A DNA stretch of 64,000 nt from Roseiarcus sp963780825 (GCA_963780825.1 CAWADL010000013.1:186001-250000), one strand, 5' to 3'; counted from the first letter of the stretch, positions 17,010 through 26,312 are shown. The notes: generated by a model from the letters alone, not told the origin. Translations and numbers: made by a program.

Positions 17010-17459
17010 ATGGTTGCCTTCTCCCTGGAACGCGAAATCGGATTTTCGCTGCACGATGCGGCGCGGCTGCTGCGCACGTTCGCGGATCAGCGCGCGCGTG
17101 ATCTGAACATGACCCGCGCGCAATGGGCCGTGCTCGTCCGCCTGCAGCGCTGCGAGGGCGTCAAGCAGGCCGAGCTCGCCGAATCGCTCGATCTGGCGCC
17201 GATCACCCTGGCGCGCCTCATTGACAAGCTGACGGCTTCGGGTCTGGTTGAGCGGCGCGACGACGTCGGCGACCGGCGTGCGCACCGGCTGCATCTGACC
17301 GATAAGGCCGGCCCCGTGCTCGAGAAGCTCGGCGCGCTCGGCGAGCGTATGATGGAAAGCGCACTGGCGGGCCTAGAGCCCGACACGCTCTCGACTTTGA
17401 AGCAGGGTCTCGAGCGTATCAAATTGAACTTAAAGCACGAATTGCACGCGGGAGTGTAG
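17010..17459 (+). CDS. MarR-family repressor of the emrAB operon
   Basis: The likely start is ATG 17010 (MVAFSLEREIGFSLHDAARL), giving 149 residues, normal for MarR; an upstream ATG at 16953 would add an implausible leader. The winged helix is MTRAQWAVLVRLQRCEGVKQ, AELAESLDLAPITLARLIDK and VERRDDVGDRRAHRLHLTDK, with the conserved DxRxxxxxLT wing. It is separated by one base from emrA and so is the first gene of marR-emrA-emrB. It is expected to repress the pump until an amphipathic ligand binds; this is family knowledge. Confidence 0.9.
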   Translation: MVAFSLEREIGFSLHDAARLLRTFADQRARDLNMTRAQWAVLVRLQRCEGVKQAELAESLDLAPITLARLIDKLTASGLVERRDDVGDRRAHRLHLTDKAGPVLEKLGALGERMMESALAGLEPDTLSTLKQGLERIKLNLKHELHAGV

Positions 17460-17460
17460 G

Positions 17461-18664
17461 TTGACGCAAGCGACTATTACCATGCGCGATCGCGCCCCCG
17501 AGCCCGCCACTCCTTCCCGCCCTGCCCCGCCGCCCGCGCCAGCCGTAACGGTCCCGGCGGCTGTTGTTCGTCGCAAGGGCGGCGTGCGCCGCTTGATTCT
17601 GTTCGTCGTCCTGCCGGTTGCGGCGGTGGTCGGCGGTTTCTCCTGGTGGATCGGCGGCGGACGATACATCTCCACCGACAACGCCTATGTCGGCGCCGAC
17701 AAGGCGCTGATCACCCCCTACGTGACCGGCCCGATCTTCGCCATCCACGTCAAGGAAGGACAGCACGTCAACGTCGGCGATCCGTTGTTCGATCTTGATC
17801 CCGCGCCCTATGAGACGGCGCTCGCACTCGCGCGCGGCCGGCTCGCGGCGGCGAAAGTCGAGTTCGCCAACTTGCGCGAAGTCCTACCTCAGCAACACCG
17901 ACCAGATCACGATGGGCGAGGAATCGGTCAAACTTCGCCAGGCCGACTTCGACCGCAAGAAGACCCTGCTCGAAAGCCACAGCGGCACCCGCACGGATGA
18001 GGATACCTCCGCCGCCGCGCTGGTACAGGCCAAGCAGATCCTCGAATTCGTCCGCTCGCAGCTCGAGACCGCAAAGGTCAAACTCGGCGGCGGCCCGAAT
18101 GAGCCGATCGAAGCGTTCCCGCAGTACATCCAGGCCAAGGCGGGCGTCGACGACGCTGAGCGCAACCTCGGCTACACGCACATCAAGGCGCCGATCTCCG
18201 GCGTGGCGACGATGGTTTCCGACATTGAGCTCGGCCGCGTCGCGCCGGCCGGTCAGGCCGTTTTCGCCGTGGTCGCCGACACCGGCCTCTGGGTCGACGC
18301 CAACCCCAAGGAATCGGATCTCACTTTCGTCACTCAAGGTCTGCCGGCGACGGTGACGGTCGACACGTTCCCTGACCGCGAATGGAAGGGTCATGTCTGC
18401 TCGATCGCGCCCGGCACAGGCGCGCAATTCGCAATCCTGCCGCCGCAGAATGCGAGCGGCAACTGGGTGAAGGTCGTGCAGCGCGTGCCGTTGCGCTTCT
18501 GCTTCGACGCCGATCAGGACATGACGGGACTTCGCGCCGGCCTCAGCACCGACATCTCGATCGACACCGGCCGCACGCGCTCGCTGCAAGGCCTGAAGAA
18601 TGGGCTCGTCGGCTGGGCCCGCTCGTGGGTCGAGCCCGCCAAGGCCAACACCTCAGCGAAATGA
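17461..18664 (+). CDS. emrA: EmrA-type membrane-fusion protein, one frameshift
   Basis: This periplasmic adaptor links an MFS drug pump to an outer-membrane channel. A TTG start at 17461 is preceded by GGGAG in the end of marR. One TM segment (RLILFVVLPVAAVVGGFSWW) is followed by the biotinyl-lipoyl-like STDNAYVGADKALITPYVTG and VKEGQHVNVGDPLFDLD. After a single-base shift near 17880 the frame continues with the alpha-hairpin (VKLRQADFDRKKTLLESHSG), LGYTHIKAPISGVATMV and TGLWVDANPKESDLTFV to the C-terminus. The stop overlaps the emrB start (ATGA). Joined length is about 400 residues, normal for EmrA. Confidence 0.88.
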
Positions 18665-20205
18665 CCTCCGCCGCCGAGATTACGCCGCTCCGGCGGACGC
18701 TGCTGACCGTCTGCGTGATGATGGCCACCATCATGCAGGCGCTCGACACGACGATCGCCAACGTCGCCCTGCCCTATATGCAGGGTTCGCTGTCGACGAC
18801 GCAGGATCAGGTCAACTGGGTGCTGACCTCCTACATCGTCGCCGCCGCGATCATGACCTCGCCGCTGGGTTGGACGGCGATGCGGTTCGGCCGCAAGAAA
18901 CTGTTCATCGTCTGCACGGCCGGCTTCACGGTCGCCTCGATGCTGTGCGGGATCGCTCAGACGATCGAGCAGATGGTTGGTTTCCGACTGCTGCAGGGCG
19001 TGTTCGGCGCGGCGCTGGTGCCGTTGAGCCAGGCCGTCATGCTCGACGTCTATCCCCCGGAAAAGCGCGGCTCGGCGATGGCGATCTGGGGCATGGGCGT
19101 CATGCTCGGGCCGATCATGGGGCCGACGCTCGGCGGCTGGCTGACCGATTCCTATTCCTGGCGCTGGGTGTTCTTCGTCAATCTGCCGTTCGGCGTGCTG
19201 ACGGTGCTGGGCTTGAGCGCCTTCCTCGACGAGACGCCGACGCGCAAGGACGTGCCGTTCTCCTGGTTCGGCTTCCTCACGCTGTCGCTCGGCATCGGCG
19301 CGCTTCAGATGATGCTCGACCGCGGCCAGGAGAATAACTGGTTCGAATCGAACGAAATCATCATCGAGGCGGTGCTGTCGGTCTGCGGTTTCTATTTCTT
19401 CCTCAGCGACGCGCTGACCTCCGAGCGGCCGTTCATCCCGCTGCGCATCTTCCGCGATTGGAATTTCTCGATCGCGCTGATTTTCATGTTCGTGATCGGC
19501 ATCATCCTGCTGGCGACCATGGCGCTGGTGACGCCCTATATCCAAAACTTGATGGGCTACCCCGTGCTGGCAAGCGGTTATCTGCTGGGCACCCGCGGCG
19601 TCGGCACGTTCTTCGCCATGATGGTGGTCGGGCGGCTCTCCGGCAAGGTCGATCCACGCCTGATGGTGGGCGCTGGTCTGACGCTTGCCACCGTCACGCT
19701 TTATCTGATGGTGGGTTGGACGCCAGACACGCCTGCGCGCACGATCGCGATCGACAGCATCGGACAGGGCGTCGGCCTCGGCCTGGTGTTCGTGCCGCTC
19801 AACACGATCGCGTTCGCCACGCTTTCGCCGGCCATTCGCACCGACGGCGCGGCGCTGTGGACGCTGATCCGCAACCTCGGGTCATCGGTTGGCATTTCGC
19901 TTGTCATCGCCAAGCTGACCGGCGACATCACCAAGTTCCACAGCCAACTCGCCGACTTCATCAACCCGTTCAACGACGGCATGCGCATGCCCGACGTGGT
20001 TGGAAAGATCTCGATGGCCGGTCGCGGGCTTGGCATGATCGAGGGAATGCTCACGCAGCAGGCGGCGACGCTCGCCTATTCCAACGCGTTCCTGGTGATG
20101 ACGTTTGTCTCGCTGAGCGCCTTCCCGCTGCTGATATTGATCAGGAAGACCAAGGCGCCGGTCGCGGCCAGCAAGGAAGAGGCGGCGCACGCCGTAATGG
20201 ATTGA
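18661..20205 (+). CDS. emrB: EmrB/QacA-type MFS multidrug transporter (DHA2)
   Basis: The 514-residue protein is intact and has the 14-helix DHA2 layout. Motifs are LDTTIANVALPYMQGSLS (motif D1, LDxTIVNVALP type), the loop 2-3 motif GWTAMRFGRKKLFIVCTAGF, and motif C GVMLGPIMGPTLGGWL. It sits in the inner membrane and exports hydrophobic compounds through the EmrA adaptor using the proton gradient. Translationally coupled to emrA by a 4-base overlap. Confidence 0.93.
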   Translation: MTSAAEITPLRRTLLTVCVMMATIMQALDTTIANVALPYMQGSLSTTQDQVNWVLTSYIVAAAIMTSPLGWTAMRFGRKKLFIVCTAGFTVASMLCGIAQTIEQMVGFRLLQGVFGAALVPLSQAVMLDVYPPEKRGSAMAIWGMGVMLGPIMGPTLGGWLTDSYSWRWVFFVNLPFGVLTVLGLSAFLDETPTRKDVPFSWFGFLTLSLGIGALQMMLDRGQENNWFESNEIIIEAVLSVCGFYFFLSDALTSERPFIPLRIFRDWNFSIALIFMFVIGIILLATMALVTPYIQNLMGYPVLASGYLLGTRGVGTFFAMMVVGRLSGKVDPRLMVGAGLTLATVTLYLMVGWTPDTPARTIAIDSIGQGVGLGLVFVPLNTIAFATLSPAIRTDGAALWTLIRNLGSSVGISLVIAKLTGDITKFHSQLADFINPFNDGMRMPDVVGKISMAGRGLGMIEGMLTQQAATLAYSNAFLVMTFVSLSAFPLLILIRKTKAPVAASKEEAAHAVMD

Positions 20206-20234
20206 GGCGCCTCCCCTCGTCATGGCCGCTTGTC

Positions 20235-20248
20235 CCCATAGGCGCTAA
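20235..20248 (+). repeat. Solitary MITE terminus
   Basis: CCCATAGGCGCTAA matches the 14-bp terminal repeat of the MITE exactly, but the rest of the element is absent and the other end cannot be found nearby. It is likely a remnant after deletion. Confidence 0.55.
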
Positions 20249-20290
20249 TTTCGGCGAGGCGAGCGATTTGGTGTGATTGACGGCCTGCGG

Positions 20291-20326
20291 TCCCTCCCCC
20301 TTGTGGGGGAGGTTTGGGAGGGGGGG
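20291..20326. repeat. Repeat A, single arm
   Basis: TCCCTCCCCCTTGTGGGGGA followed by GGTTTGGGAGGGGGG matches the left arm of repeat A (285 and 47688) but no right arm follows. It lies in the gap between emrB and galM. Confidence 0.65.
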
Positions 20327-20370
20327 TGGTCCGGCTTGGACGTTCTTCTCCGGAAATGGCGGCTCTTCCA

Positions 20371-20450
20371 CCCCTCACCCGACCCTCTCCCCGCTGCTGC
20401 CTACCTGATGCGGCGAGCTACGTCGTGTGACACGCGGGGAGAGGGAGTCC
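20371..20450. repeat. Repeat D, inverted CCCTCTCCCCGC arms
   Basis: CCCTCTCCCCGC (20383-20394) faces GCGGGGAGAGGG (20434-20445) across about 40 bp that contain ACGTCGTGTG, a string also found in the MITE. It lies downstream of both convergent genes emrB and galM. Confidence 0.6.
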
Positions 20451-20487
20451 CCAGCAGTCGTGCCGGCCGCGGCTACACGACGTCGCC

Positions 20488-21498
20488 TCAGCTGAACCGA
20501 AATTCGCTGACGTGGCGATACTCCCGATCCGGCCGCAGCACGGTGTCGGTGAAATGCCGGCGGTTCGGCGAGTCGGGGAAGGCCTGTGGCTCCAGGCAAA
20601 GCCCGGCGTGCGAGCCATAATGCGCCCCGTCCAGCCCGGGAACCGGGCAATTGAGCTTCGCGGAATCGTAGACCTGCACCCCTGGCTCGCTGCTGTGCAA
20701 CTCCAGGCTCACGCCGCTTTTCCGTGATCGAAGCCGCGCGATAAAAGCCAACCCGTCGGCGCCGGGAAATCGCGAGGCGATGAAATTCGTGTCGTAGGTC
20801 ACGCCGCCCGGATTGCGCACGGTGCGCGGCGCGAGAAAATCATAGGCGGTTCCCGCAACCGCGCGGATCTCGCCGGTGGGTATGAGCTCCGCGTCGCTTG
20901 GCGTGTAGAAATCGCAAGCCAGCTCCAGCTCATGGTCGAGAATGTCCGGCGAGCCATCGAGATTGAAATAGGCGTGCTGCGTCAGATTGACGACCGTCGG
21001 CTTGTCAGCAACCGCCGTCAGCTCAACGCGCAGCGTCGCCGGCTCCAGGAAGCGGTAAGTGCAGGTCGCCTCCATTGCGCCCGGAAAGCCTGAGTCGCCA
21101 TCCGGCGACACGAGCGACAACGTCACGAAATCATCGCCGCGATCGCCGAGTTTCCAGACCCGCTTGGCGAATCCCTTCGGCCCACCGTGAAGCGTATGAT
21201 TGTCGCCCGGCTTGTGCTCAAGGGTGTGAGCGACGCCATCGAGCGAAAAGCGGCTCTTGGCGATGCGGTTCGCATACCGGCCAGGGACCGCGCCGAAACT
21301 CGGCGAGTGCTGCACGTAGTCTTCGATCGAGTTTAACCCGAGAGTCACGTGCTGCAGAGCGCCGGTCTTCGTCGGCACGACGATATCGCGCACCACGGCG
21401 CCATAAGTCAGTATCTTCGCGGTCGCGCCGGCCTTCGAGCCGATGGCAATCTCCATGACCGGCGAATCGCCGATATGGCCGAACGCTCGAACAGTCAT
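20488..21498 (-). CDS. galM: Aldose 1-epimerase (mutarotase)
   Basis: This enzyme interconverts alpha and beta anomers of hexoses such as galactose in the cytoplasm. The 336-residue length is normal. Motifs are the N-terminal YGAVVRDIVVPTKTG, GRYANRIAKSRFSLDG, the catalytic-histidine region DNHTLHGGPKGFAKRVW, VVNLTQHAYFNLDG and the C-terminal CLEPQAFPDSPNRRHF carrying the general-base Glu. It is a single gene with no sugar operon around it. Start ATG 21498. Confidence 0.93.
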   Translation of the reverse strand: MTVRAFGHIGDSPVMEIAIGSKAGATAKILTYGAVVRDIVVPTKTGALQHVTLGLNSIEDYVQHSPSFGAVPGRYANRIAKSRFSLDGVAHTLEHKPGDNHTLHGGPKGFAKRVWKLGDRGDDFVTLSLVSPDGDSGFPGAMEATCTYRFLEPATLRVELTAVADKPTVVNLTQHAYFNLDGSPDILDHELELACDFYTPSDAELIPTGEIRAVAGTAYDFLAPRTVRNPGGVTYDTNFIASRFPGADGLAFIARLRSRKSGVSLELHSSEPGVQVYDSAKLNCPVPGLDGAHYGSHAGLCLEPQAFPDSPNRRHFTDTVLRPDREYRHVSEFRFS

Positions 21499-21528
21499 AG
21501 GACTCCCCTTCTTCTCATATTTCGCCGG

Positions 21529-22182
21529 TCAAGGCTCGACGATGGCCAGGGAGTTGCGCGCGGCGCGGAAAACCTCGCGAAACATCGCCGGCGTCAGCAC
21601 ACCGGTATTCGTATTGTACCGGGAGCAATGATAGCTGTCGAAGAGTTTCGGAGCGCCCTCCCCTAGATCGTGGCGCGCGCCGTGGGCGAAGCTGAAAGCG
21701 GCCACCCGGCGCCCAAGCGCTCGCAGCACAGTTTCATGGGCGATGCGTCCCAGCGCGACGATCGTTTTGACACGCGGCAGAGCGGCCATCGCGGGCGTGA
21801 GAAACTGCCGGCAAGTGGTGATTTCCTCGGGGGTCGGCTTGTTTTGCGGCGGGACGCAACGCACCGCATTGACGATCACGCAGTTCGTCAAAGTCAGTCC
21901 GTCATCCGGGCGCTTGTCATACACGCCGCGCGAAAACCCGAACTCGCCCAAGGTCTCGTAAAGCAGGTCGCCAGCGTAGTCGCCGGTGAACGGCCGCCCG
22001 GTTCGATTGGCGCCCTTCAGCCCGGGCGCGAGCCCGACGATCAACAAACCCGCATTGGGGTCGCCGAAACTCTCCACAGGGGCGTTGGCGAAATCGGGAT
22101 AGGCCACGCGATTCGCGTCGCGAAACGCCGCCAATCTCGGACAGAGGCGGCAATCTCGCGGCGGGCTGACATCGAACGCCAT
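21529..22182 (-). CDS. Family 5 uracil-DNA glycosylase (UdgB-like)
   Basis: This enzyme removes uracil, and in this family often hypoxanthine or other deaminated bases, from DNA. The product is 217 residues. It has an N-terminal CRLCPRL pair of cysteines for a 4Fe-4S cluster, the family 5 active-site loop GLAPGLKGANRTGRPFTGDY (which lacks the usual catalytic Asp, as known for this family), NAVRCVPPQNKP with a further Cys, and a C-terminal SYHCSRYNTNTG loop. It lies 30 bp downstream of the NYN gene's stop region and on the same strand as galM. Confidence 0.9.
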   Translation of the reverse strand: MAFDVSPPRDCRLCPRLAAFRDANRVAYPDFANAPVESFGDPNAGLLIVGLAPGLKGANRTGRPFTGDYAGDLLYETLGEFGFSRGVYDKRPDDGLTLTNCVIVNAVRCVPPQNKPTPEEITTCRQFLTPAMAALPRVKTIVALGRIAHETVLRALGRRVAAFSFAHGARHDLGEGAPKLFDSYHCSRYNTNTGVLTPAMFREVFRAARNSLAIVEP

Positions 22183-22201
22183 GCCGGCGCCCGGATCGCT
22201 C

Positions 22202-22822
22202 TTACTCGCGAACGGTTTCCTCGGCCGGCGACGGGCCCGAGCCCGCCGTGGCGTGCGGATAGGGGTGCGCTGTCCGGCTCAAGCGCGCAGCGCGCTCGCT
22301 GGGATCGCGCCCGATGCGCGGCATCAAGGTCACGAGGTCGACGAATTCGTCGGCCTGCCGGCGCAGTTCGTCAGCAACCATGGCCGGCTGAGTCGAGACG
22401 GTCGAGACGACTGAAACCCGCACGCCCTTGCGCTGGACGGCTTCCACAAGCGAGCGGAAATCGCCGTCGCCGGAAAACAGCACCATGCTATCGATATGGT
22501 TGGCCATCTCCATCGCAGTCACCGCGAGTTCGATGTCCATGTTGCCCTTTACTTTGCGCCGACCCGCCGAATCGACAAATTCCTTCGTCGGCTTGGTGAC
22601 GACAGAATATCCGTTATAATCCAGCCAATCCACGAGCGGCCGGATAGACGAATATTCCTGGTCATCGACCAGCGCGGTATAATAAAACGCGCGGATGAGC
22701 CGGCCTTTGCCCTGAAATTCCTTCAACAAGCGCTTGTAATCGATATCAAAGCCAAGGGATTTCGCGCTCGCATAAAGATTTGCGCCGTCGATAAAGAGGG
22801 CGATACGTTCAGCGTATGACAT
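22202..22822 (-). CDS. NYN-domain protein (LabA/DUF88 family)
   Basis: The 206-residue product has the PIN-like NYN fold: ALFIDGANLYASAKSLGFDI with the first acidic metal ligand, VKGNMDIELAVTAMEMANHI, and MVLFSGDGDFRSLVEAVQRK with the conserved SGDGDF. The acidic residues suggest a metal-dependent RNase, which is inferred from the fold. The last 40 residues are low complexity. Probably the first gene of a unit with the downstream glycosylase (19 bp apart). Confidence 0.9.
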   Translation of the reverse strand: MSYAERIALFIDGANLYASAKSLGFDIDYKRLLKEFQGKGRLIRAFYYTALVDDQEYSSIRPLVDWLDYNGYSVVTKPTKEFVDSAGRRKVKGNMDIELAVTAMEMANHIDSMVLFSGDGDFRSLVEAVQRKGVRVSVVSTVSTQPAMVADELRRQADEFVDLVTLMPRIGRDPSERAARLSRTAHPYPHATAGSGPSPAEETVRE

Positions 22823-23243
22823 TCTCTAACTTTTCTATTGTTGCTGGCTCGGTGAAACTCACGAGCGTGGTTGCAGGTTACGTCGTGTCTGGGTGCTTAC
22901 AAACTTGCAAAAAAATCGCAATGTTGGTCGGGCCCGCTGTGCGGCGCCGCAGAGGTTCCGTCACGAAACATCTTTGCTTGCGAATCGTCAAGAGCGGAAA
23001 GCGATTTCATTGTAAAAAATGATTTTTCGTTATCCCCGGGATAGAAGCCGTAGCCTCGCGCGTCCTGGTTTCCGGGTAAACCGCGCTTCATTTTTCCTCG
23101 CGATTCTCGCCATTTGCTTTGTGCGCGCCAACATTACAAGCAAGCAACCTCGATTGCGGGCTCACATTGTCGCAAGCGGCAATTGTGTCGAGTTTCCGAC
23201 CGTCGACTTGATGTTGTTGCAGAGCGGCTCGAATAATGCCGCG
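22823..23243. other. Intergenic region, lower GC
   Basis: About 420 bp of lower GC, with the promoter of the minus-strand NYN gene presumably at its left end. No gene, RNA or clear repeat is visible. AAAAAATGATTTTT near 23015 is a weak AT palindrome. Confidence 0.4.
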
Positions 23244-23550
23244 ATGAAATCGATTCTCGGAATTGTGATCGCTTTATGCGTTGGGGGCGCCTTCGCCTTC
23301 GCCTACTGGCTCTCGGCGCGGCCCGGCGCGAGCTGGCTTGACGGGCAATGGTTGTTCCTGGTCGCCCTGCCCTACAATTGGGCGTCGCTCCACGTGCTGG
23401 GCGACGCCAGCTTCTCGCCCGATGCGACCGCCTACGGTGGCGGCCGCCTTTGTTTTCGACGTTGTCGTGGCGTTCCTTGTCGGCGCGATCATCGAAGCTT
23501 TGGCGCGATGGCTCTGGCGGCTTACGTTTCGGCGGCGAAGCCGAGCATGA
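23244..23550 (+). CDS. Small membrane protein, about 101 aa, frameshifted
   Basis: From ATG 23244 the product begins with a TM helix (KSILGIVIALCVGGAFAFAY), then LFLVALPYNWASLHVLGDA as a second one. A +1 shift near 23430 leads to VAAAFVFDVVVAFLVGAIIE, a third helix, ending WRLTFRRRSRA at 23550. It overlaps the end of argC on the other strand by 29 bp. Function unknown. Confidence 0.55.
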
Positions 23551-24458
23551 GTTCCAGATTCTGCACGGCGGCGCCGGAGGCGCCTTTGCCGAGATTGTCG
23601 AACTTCGCCATCAGCACGGCCTGCCGTCGTTTTTCGCTAGCGAACACATGAATCTGCATCTCATTCGTGCCATTGAGCGATTCGGGTTCGATGCGGGTTT
23701 GCGCTGAGGATTCCGTCTCTGAGCCGACGCTGATGAAGTTCGATCCCGCGTAGTGACGCGCGTAGACAGCGCGCAGGTCGGCGCCGGTCGGGCGTGCCGG
23801 CAGCAAGTCAAGATCCAGCGCGATGCTCACCAACATGCCCTGGCGATAATTGGCGACCGACGGCAGGAACACCGGGCGCCGCGAAAGACCGGAATATTCT
23901 GAAATCTCCGGAATGTGCTTATGCTCCAGCCCAAGCCCGTAGTGCTCAAAGGCGGGCGCGCGACCGCTTTCATAAGCCTCGATCATCGACTTGCCGCCGC
24001 CGGAATAGCCGCTGATCGAACCGATCGAAACGAAGGCGTTCTTGTCCAACAACCCGGCCTCGGTCAGCGGCCGCAGCAGCGCAATCGCTCCGGTCGCGTG
24101 GCAGCCGGGATTGCTGACCTTCCGCGCGGCGCGAATCTTTTCCGCCTGGCCCTCGCGTCATCTCCGGAAATCCGTAGACCCAGCCGGGCGCTACGCGATG
24201 CGCGCTGGAGGCGTCGATCACGCGCGGCCCCTTGTCGCCCATCTCCTCGACGAGCCGCGCAGCCTCCTTGGCGGCCTCGTCGGGGAGGCAAAGCAGAGTG
24301 AGGTCGACGGCCGACAGCAGTTCGCGTTTCGCCGCGGGATCCTTGCGCAGCGCCGCGGGCAGGCTCACGAGTTCGATATCGCTGCGACCGGCGAGTTTCT
24401 CGCGAATCTGCAGGCCCGTCGTGCCCGCCTCGCCGTCGATGAAAATCTTTGTCGACAT
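23522..24458 (-). CDS. argC: N-acetyl-gamma-glutamyl-phosphate reductase, type 2, frameshifted
   Basis: This enzyme reduces N-acetylglutamyl phosphate to the semialdehyde in arginine synthesis, using NADPH. The start MSTKIFIDGEAGTTGLQIRE (ATG 24458) is typical of the short type 2 ArgC. Next come LLCLPDEAAKEAARLVEE and VIDASSAHRVAPGWVYGFPE. After a single-base shift near 24155 the other frame has the active site VSNPGCHATGAIALLRPLTE (nucleophile Cys), ISGYSGGGKSMIEAYE and the C-terminus. Joined length is about 312 residues, normal for the type. Biosynthetic and probably intact in the organism. It follows rpsI after a terminator. Confidence 0.92.
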
Positions 24459-24476
24459 CTGCGTCTCCGCTTCAAA

Positions 24477-24505
24477 CAAAAAGGGCGGCCCGTTGGCCGC
24501 CCTTC
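24477..24505 (-). terminator. Rho-independent terminator after rpsI
   Basis: AGGGCGGCC and GGCCGCCCT form a 9-bp stem with the loop CGTT or AACG, and on the minus strand the stem is followed by a run of five T. It ends the rplM-rpsI unit before argC. Confidence 0.8.
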
Positions 24506-24528
24506 CGTCGTCTCGTTGAGGCTGAAGA

Positions 24529-25011
24529 TCAGCGCTTCGAGAATTGGAAGCTGCGGCGGGCCTTCTTGTGGCCGTACTTCTTGCGCTCCACCACGCGCGA
24601 GTCGCGGGTGAGGAACCCTTCCTTCTTCAGCGACGGACGCAAATCCGGCTCATAATAGGTGAGCGCCTTGGCAAGACCATGACGCACCGCGCCGGCCTGA
24701 CCGGAAAGTCCGCCGCCGGCGACGGTGATGCTCAAGTCATACTGCGTCAAGCGATTGGCGATGACCAAAGGCTGATTGATGATCATGCGCAGCACGGGTC
24801 GGGCAAAATAGACGTCGAGCGCCTTGCCGTTGACGGTGGTCTGCCCTTTGCCGGGCCTGATCCAGACGCGCGCAATCGCGTTTTTGCGTTTGCCGGTGGC
24901 ATAGGCGCGGCCGAGCGAGTCGAGCTTCTGCACATGAATCGGGGCGGCCTGGGTCTCGCTAGCGACGGAACTGCCCGCGAGATCGGCCAGCGAATTGAGG
25001 GTCTCGGCCAT
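24529..25011 (-). CDS. rpsI: 30S ribosomal protein S9
   Basis: The 160-residue product has an alphaproteobacterial N-terminal extension, then the S9 core: GRAYATGKRKNAIARVWIRP, VARPVLRMIINQPL-type segment (FARPVLRMIINQPLVIANRL), GGGLSGQAGAVRHGLAKALT and the invariant basic tail ERKKYGHKKARRSFQFSKR. The C-terminal SKR reaches the decoding-site tRNA in the 30S subunit. It is 2 bp downstream of rplM and cotranscribed with it. Confidence 0.97.
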   Translation of the reverse strand: MAETLNSLADLAGSSVASETQAAPIHVQKLDSLGRAYATGKRKNAIARVWIRPGKGQTTVNGKALDVYFARPVLRMIINQPLVIANRLTQYDLSITVAGGGLSGQAGAVRHGLAKALTYYEPDLRPSLKKEGFLTRDSRVVERKKYGHKKARRSFQFSKR

Positions 25012-25013
25012 GT

Positions 25014-25484
25014 TCAGGCGCTCCGGCTGTTCTTGCGGTTAAGGCTGGCGATATCGAGCGGCGCAGGCGTCTGCGCGGCGTGCGGATGCTCCGGCCCCTT
25101 GTAGACGTGGAGGTTGCCCAGCTGCTTGCGGCCCAGCGGCCCGCGCGGCAGCATGCGCTCGACGGCCTTCATCACGATGCGCTCGGGATATTTGCCTTCG
25201 AGGATCGACTTGGCCGACCGCTCTTTGATGCCGCCGATATAACCGGTGTGGTGGTAGTAGACCTTCTTATCGCGCTTGCGACCGGTCAGCACGACCTTGT
25301 CCGCGTTGACGATGACGACCTTGTCGCCGTCGTCCATATGCGGCGTGAACGAGGGCTTGTGCTTGCCGCGCAGCCGCAGCGCCACCAGCGAGGCAAGCCG
25401 CCCAACGACGAGGCCTTCGGCGTCGACGACGACCCATTTCTTTTCGATCTCGGCCGTCTTGGTCGAGTGCGTATGTCCAAACAT
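25014..25484 (-). CDS. rplM: 50S ribosomal protein L13
   Basis: The 156-residue product shows KKWVVVDAEGLVVGRLASLV, ALRLRGKHKPSFTPHMDDGD, TGRKRDKKVYYHHTGYIGGI and AVERMLPRGPLGRKQLGNLH, all classic L13. First gene of the rplM-rpsI operon. A GC hairpin precedes it (25503-25520). Confidence 0.97.
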   Translation of the reverse strand: MFGHTHSTKTAEIEKKWVVVDAEGLVVGRLASLVALRLRGKHKPSFTPHMDDGDKVVIVNADKVVLTGRKRDKKVYYHHTGYIGGIKERSAKSILEGKYPERIVMKAVERMLPRGPLGRKQLGNLHVYKGPEHPHAAQTPAPLDIASLNRKNSRSA

Positions 25485-25502
25485 CGGGTAGTTCCAAAAT
25501 GC

Positions 25503-25520
25503 GAAGCCCGCCGTGCGGCG
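25503..25520 (-). terminator. Hairpin between thioesterase gene and rplM
   Basis: GCCCGCCG and CGGCGGGC (minus strand) form a perfect stem with the two-base centre CA or TG, followed by TTCGCATTTT. It could terminate the thioesterase transcript or act as an rplM leader structure; the T-run is weak. Confidence 0.45.
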
Positions 25521-25604
25521 GGCCGTTCCGCGGGCTCCATACAGAAGCGTCGGATAGGCGTCAACGGGGTGAGCCGGAAAATCAGGGGTTTTTAGCGTAC
25601 GGTA

Positions 25605-26039
25605 TCAGGATACCGCATCATCTCGGGGCGGGATCGAGTAGGTGCCGACGGCATGGGCGACCAGCTCCTCGGTTTCGGAGGCGAAGATCGAGACCTCGCC
25701 CACAGCGAGCCGCTTGCCGAGCTTGATCAGGCGAGCTTCGCCTATGAGATCAGCGGGTTCGGGCCTGCGCAGGAAGTTTATATTGAGGTTGGTCGTCACC
25801 GCTTGTCCAACCAGCCCGATATTGGCGAGGATCGCGACATAGAGCGACACGTCGGCCAATCCGAACATGCTGGGGCCGGAGATCGTGCCGCCTGGGCGCA
25901 GGTGCATTTCGTTGACGACGAGCCGCATCCGCGCACGCATCGGGCCAATGTCTTCGATGAGGAACGTGCGGCCGATCTGCGGGAATTCGCGCGAGAGGAA
26001 ATCGCGGACGTCAGCGGCTGTGAGTACGGGGAGCGACAT
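25605..26039 (-). CDS. PaaI-type acyl-CoA thioesterase (hot-dog fold)
   Basis: The 144-residue product fits the hot-dog thioesterase family: MHLRPGGTISGPSMFGLADV with the HxxPGGxxxGp active-site region, then ITLNL-type strand (TNLNINFLRRPEPADLIGEA), LGKRLAVGEVSIFAS and VAHAVGTYSIPP. It would hydrolyse a CoA thioester in the cytoplasm; the substrate is unknown. Upstream of rplM on the same strand, which is a common arrangement in Hyphomicrobiales as far as I recall. Confidence 0.88.
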   Translation of the reverse strand: MSLPVLTAADVRDFLSREFPQIGRTFLIEDIGPMRARMRLVVNEMHLRPGGTISGPSMFGLADVSLYVAILANIGLVGQAVTTNLNINFLRRPEPADLIGEARLIKLGKRLAVGEVSIFASETEELVAHAVGTYSIPPRDDAVS

Positions 26040-26101
26040 GAGGCTGCGAGATAGCGGTGCGCTCTAAAAGCGGCAAGAACCGAAAGTTTTGTCAAGCTAG
26101 G

Positions 26102-26226
26102 ACGCGTCCTGGGACCGTGCGCGTCCCGCGCGCTCTTTCGGCAAGACGCGCGGCGTGCTTCGCGCGCTCCTCTGACACTGTGCGTCTCGCGGGATGAGCG
26201 CGCGGGACGCGCGCGGTCCCAGGCGC
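26102..26226. repeat. Repeat E, long GC inverted repeat
   Basis: A left arm (26102-26133, containing CCTGGGACCGTGCGCGTCCC and GCGCGCTC) is mirrored by a right arm (26196-26226, containing GAGCGCGCGGGACGCGCGCG and GTCCCAGG), about 28 of 31 positions complementary. It lies between the divergent thioesterase and enoyl-CoA hydratase genes. Confidence 0.65.
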
Positions 26227-26312
26227 GCGCTCCCACGCGCCGATAGCCCGAGTTGGCCTCTTCGCGCATAAGCACTATCTAGCTGGTCACAGCCCTAGGA
26301 GCCGACGCCCTC

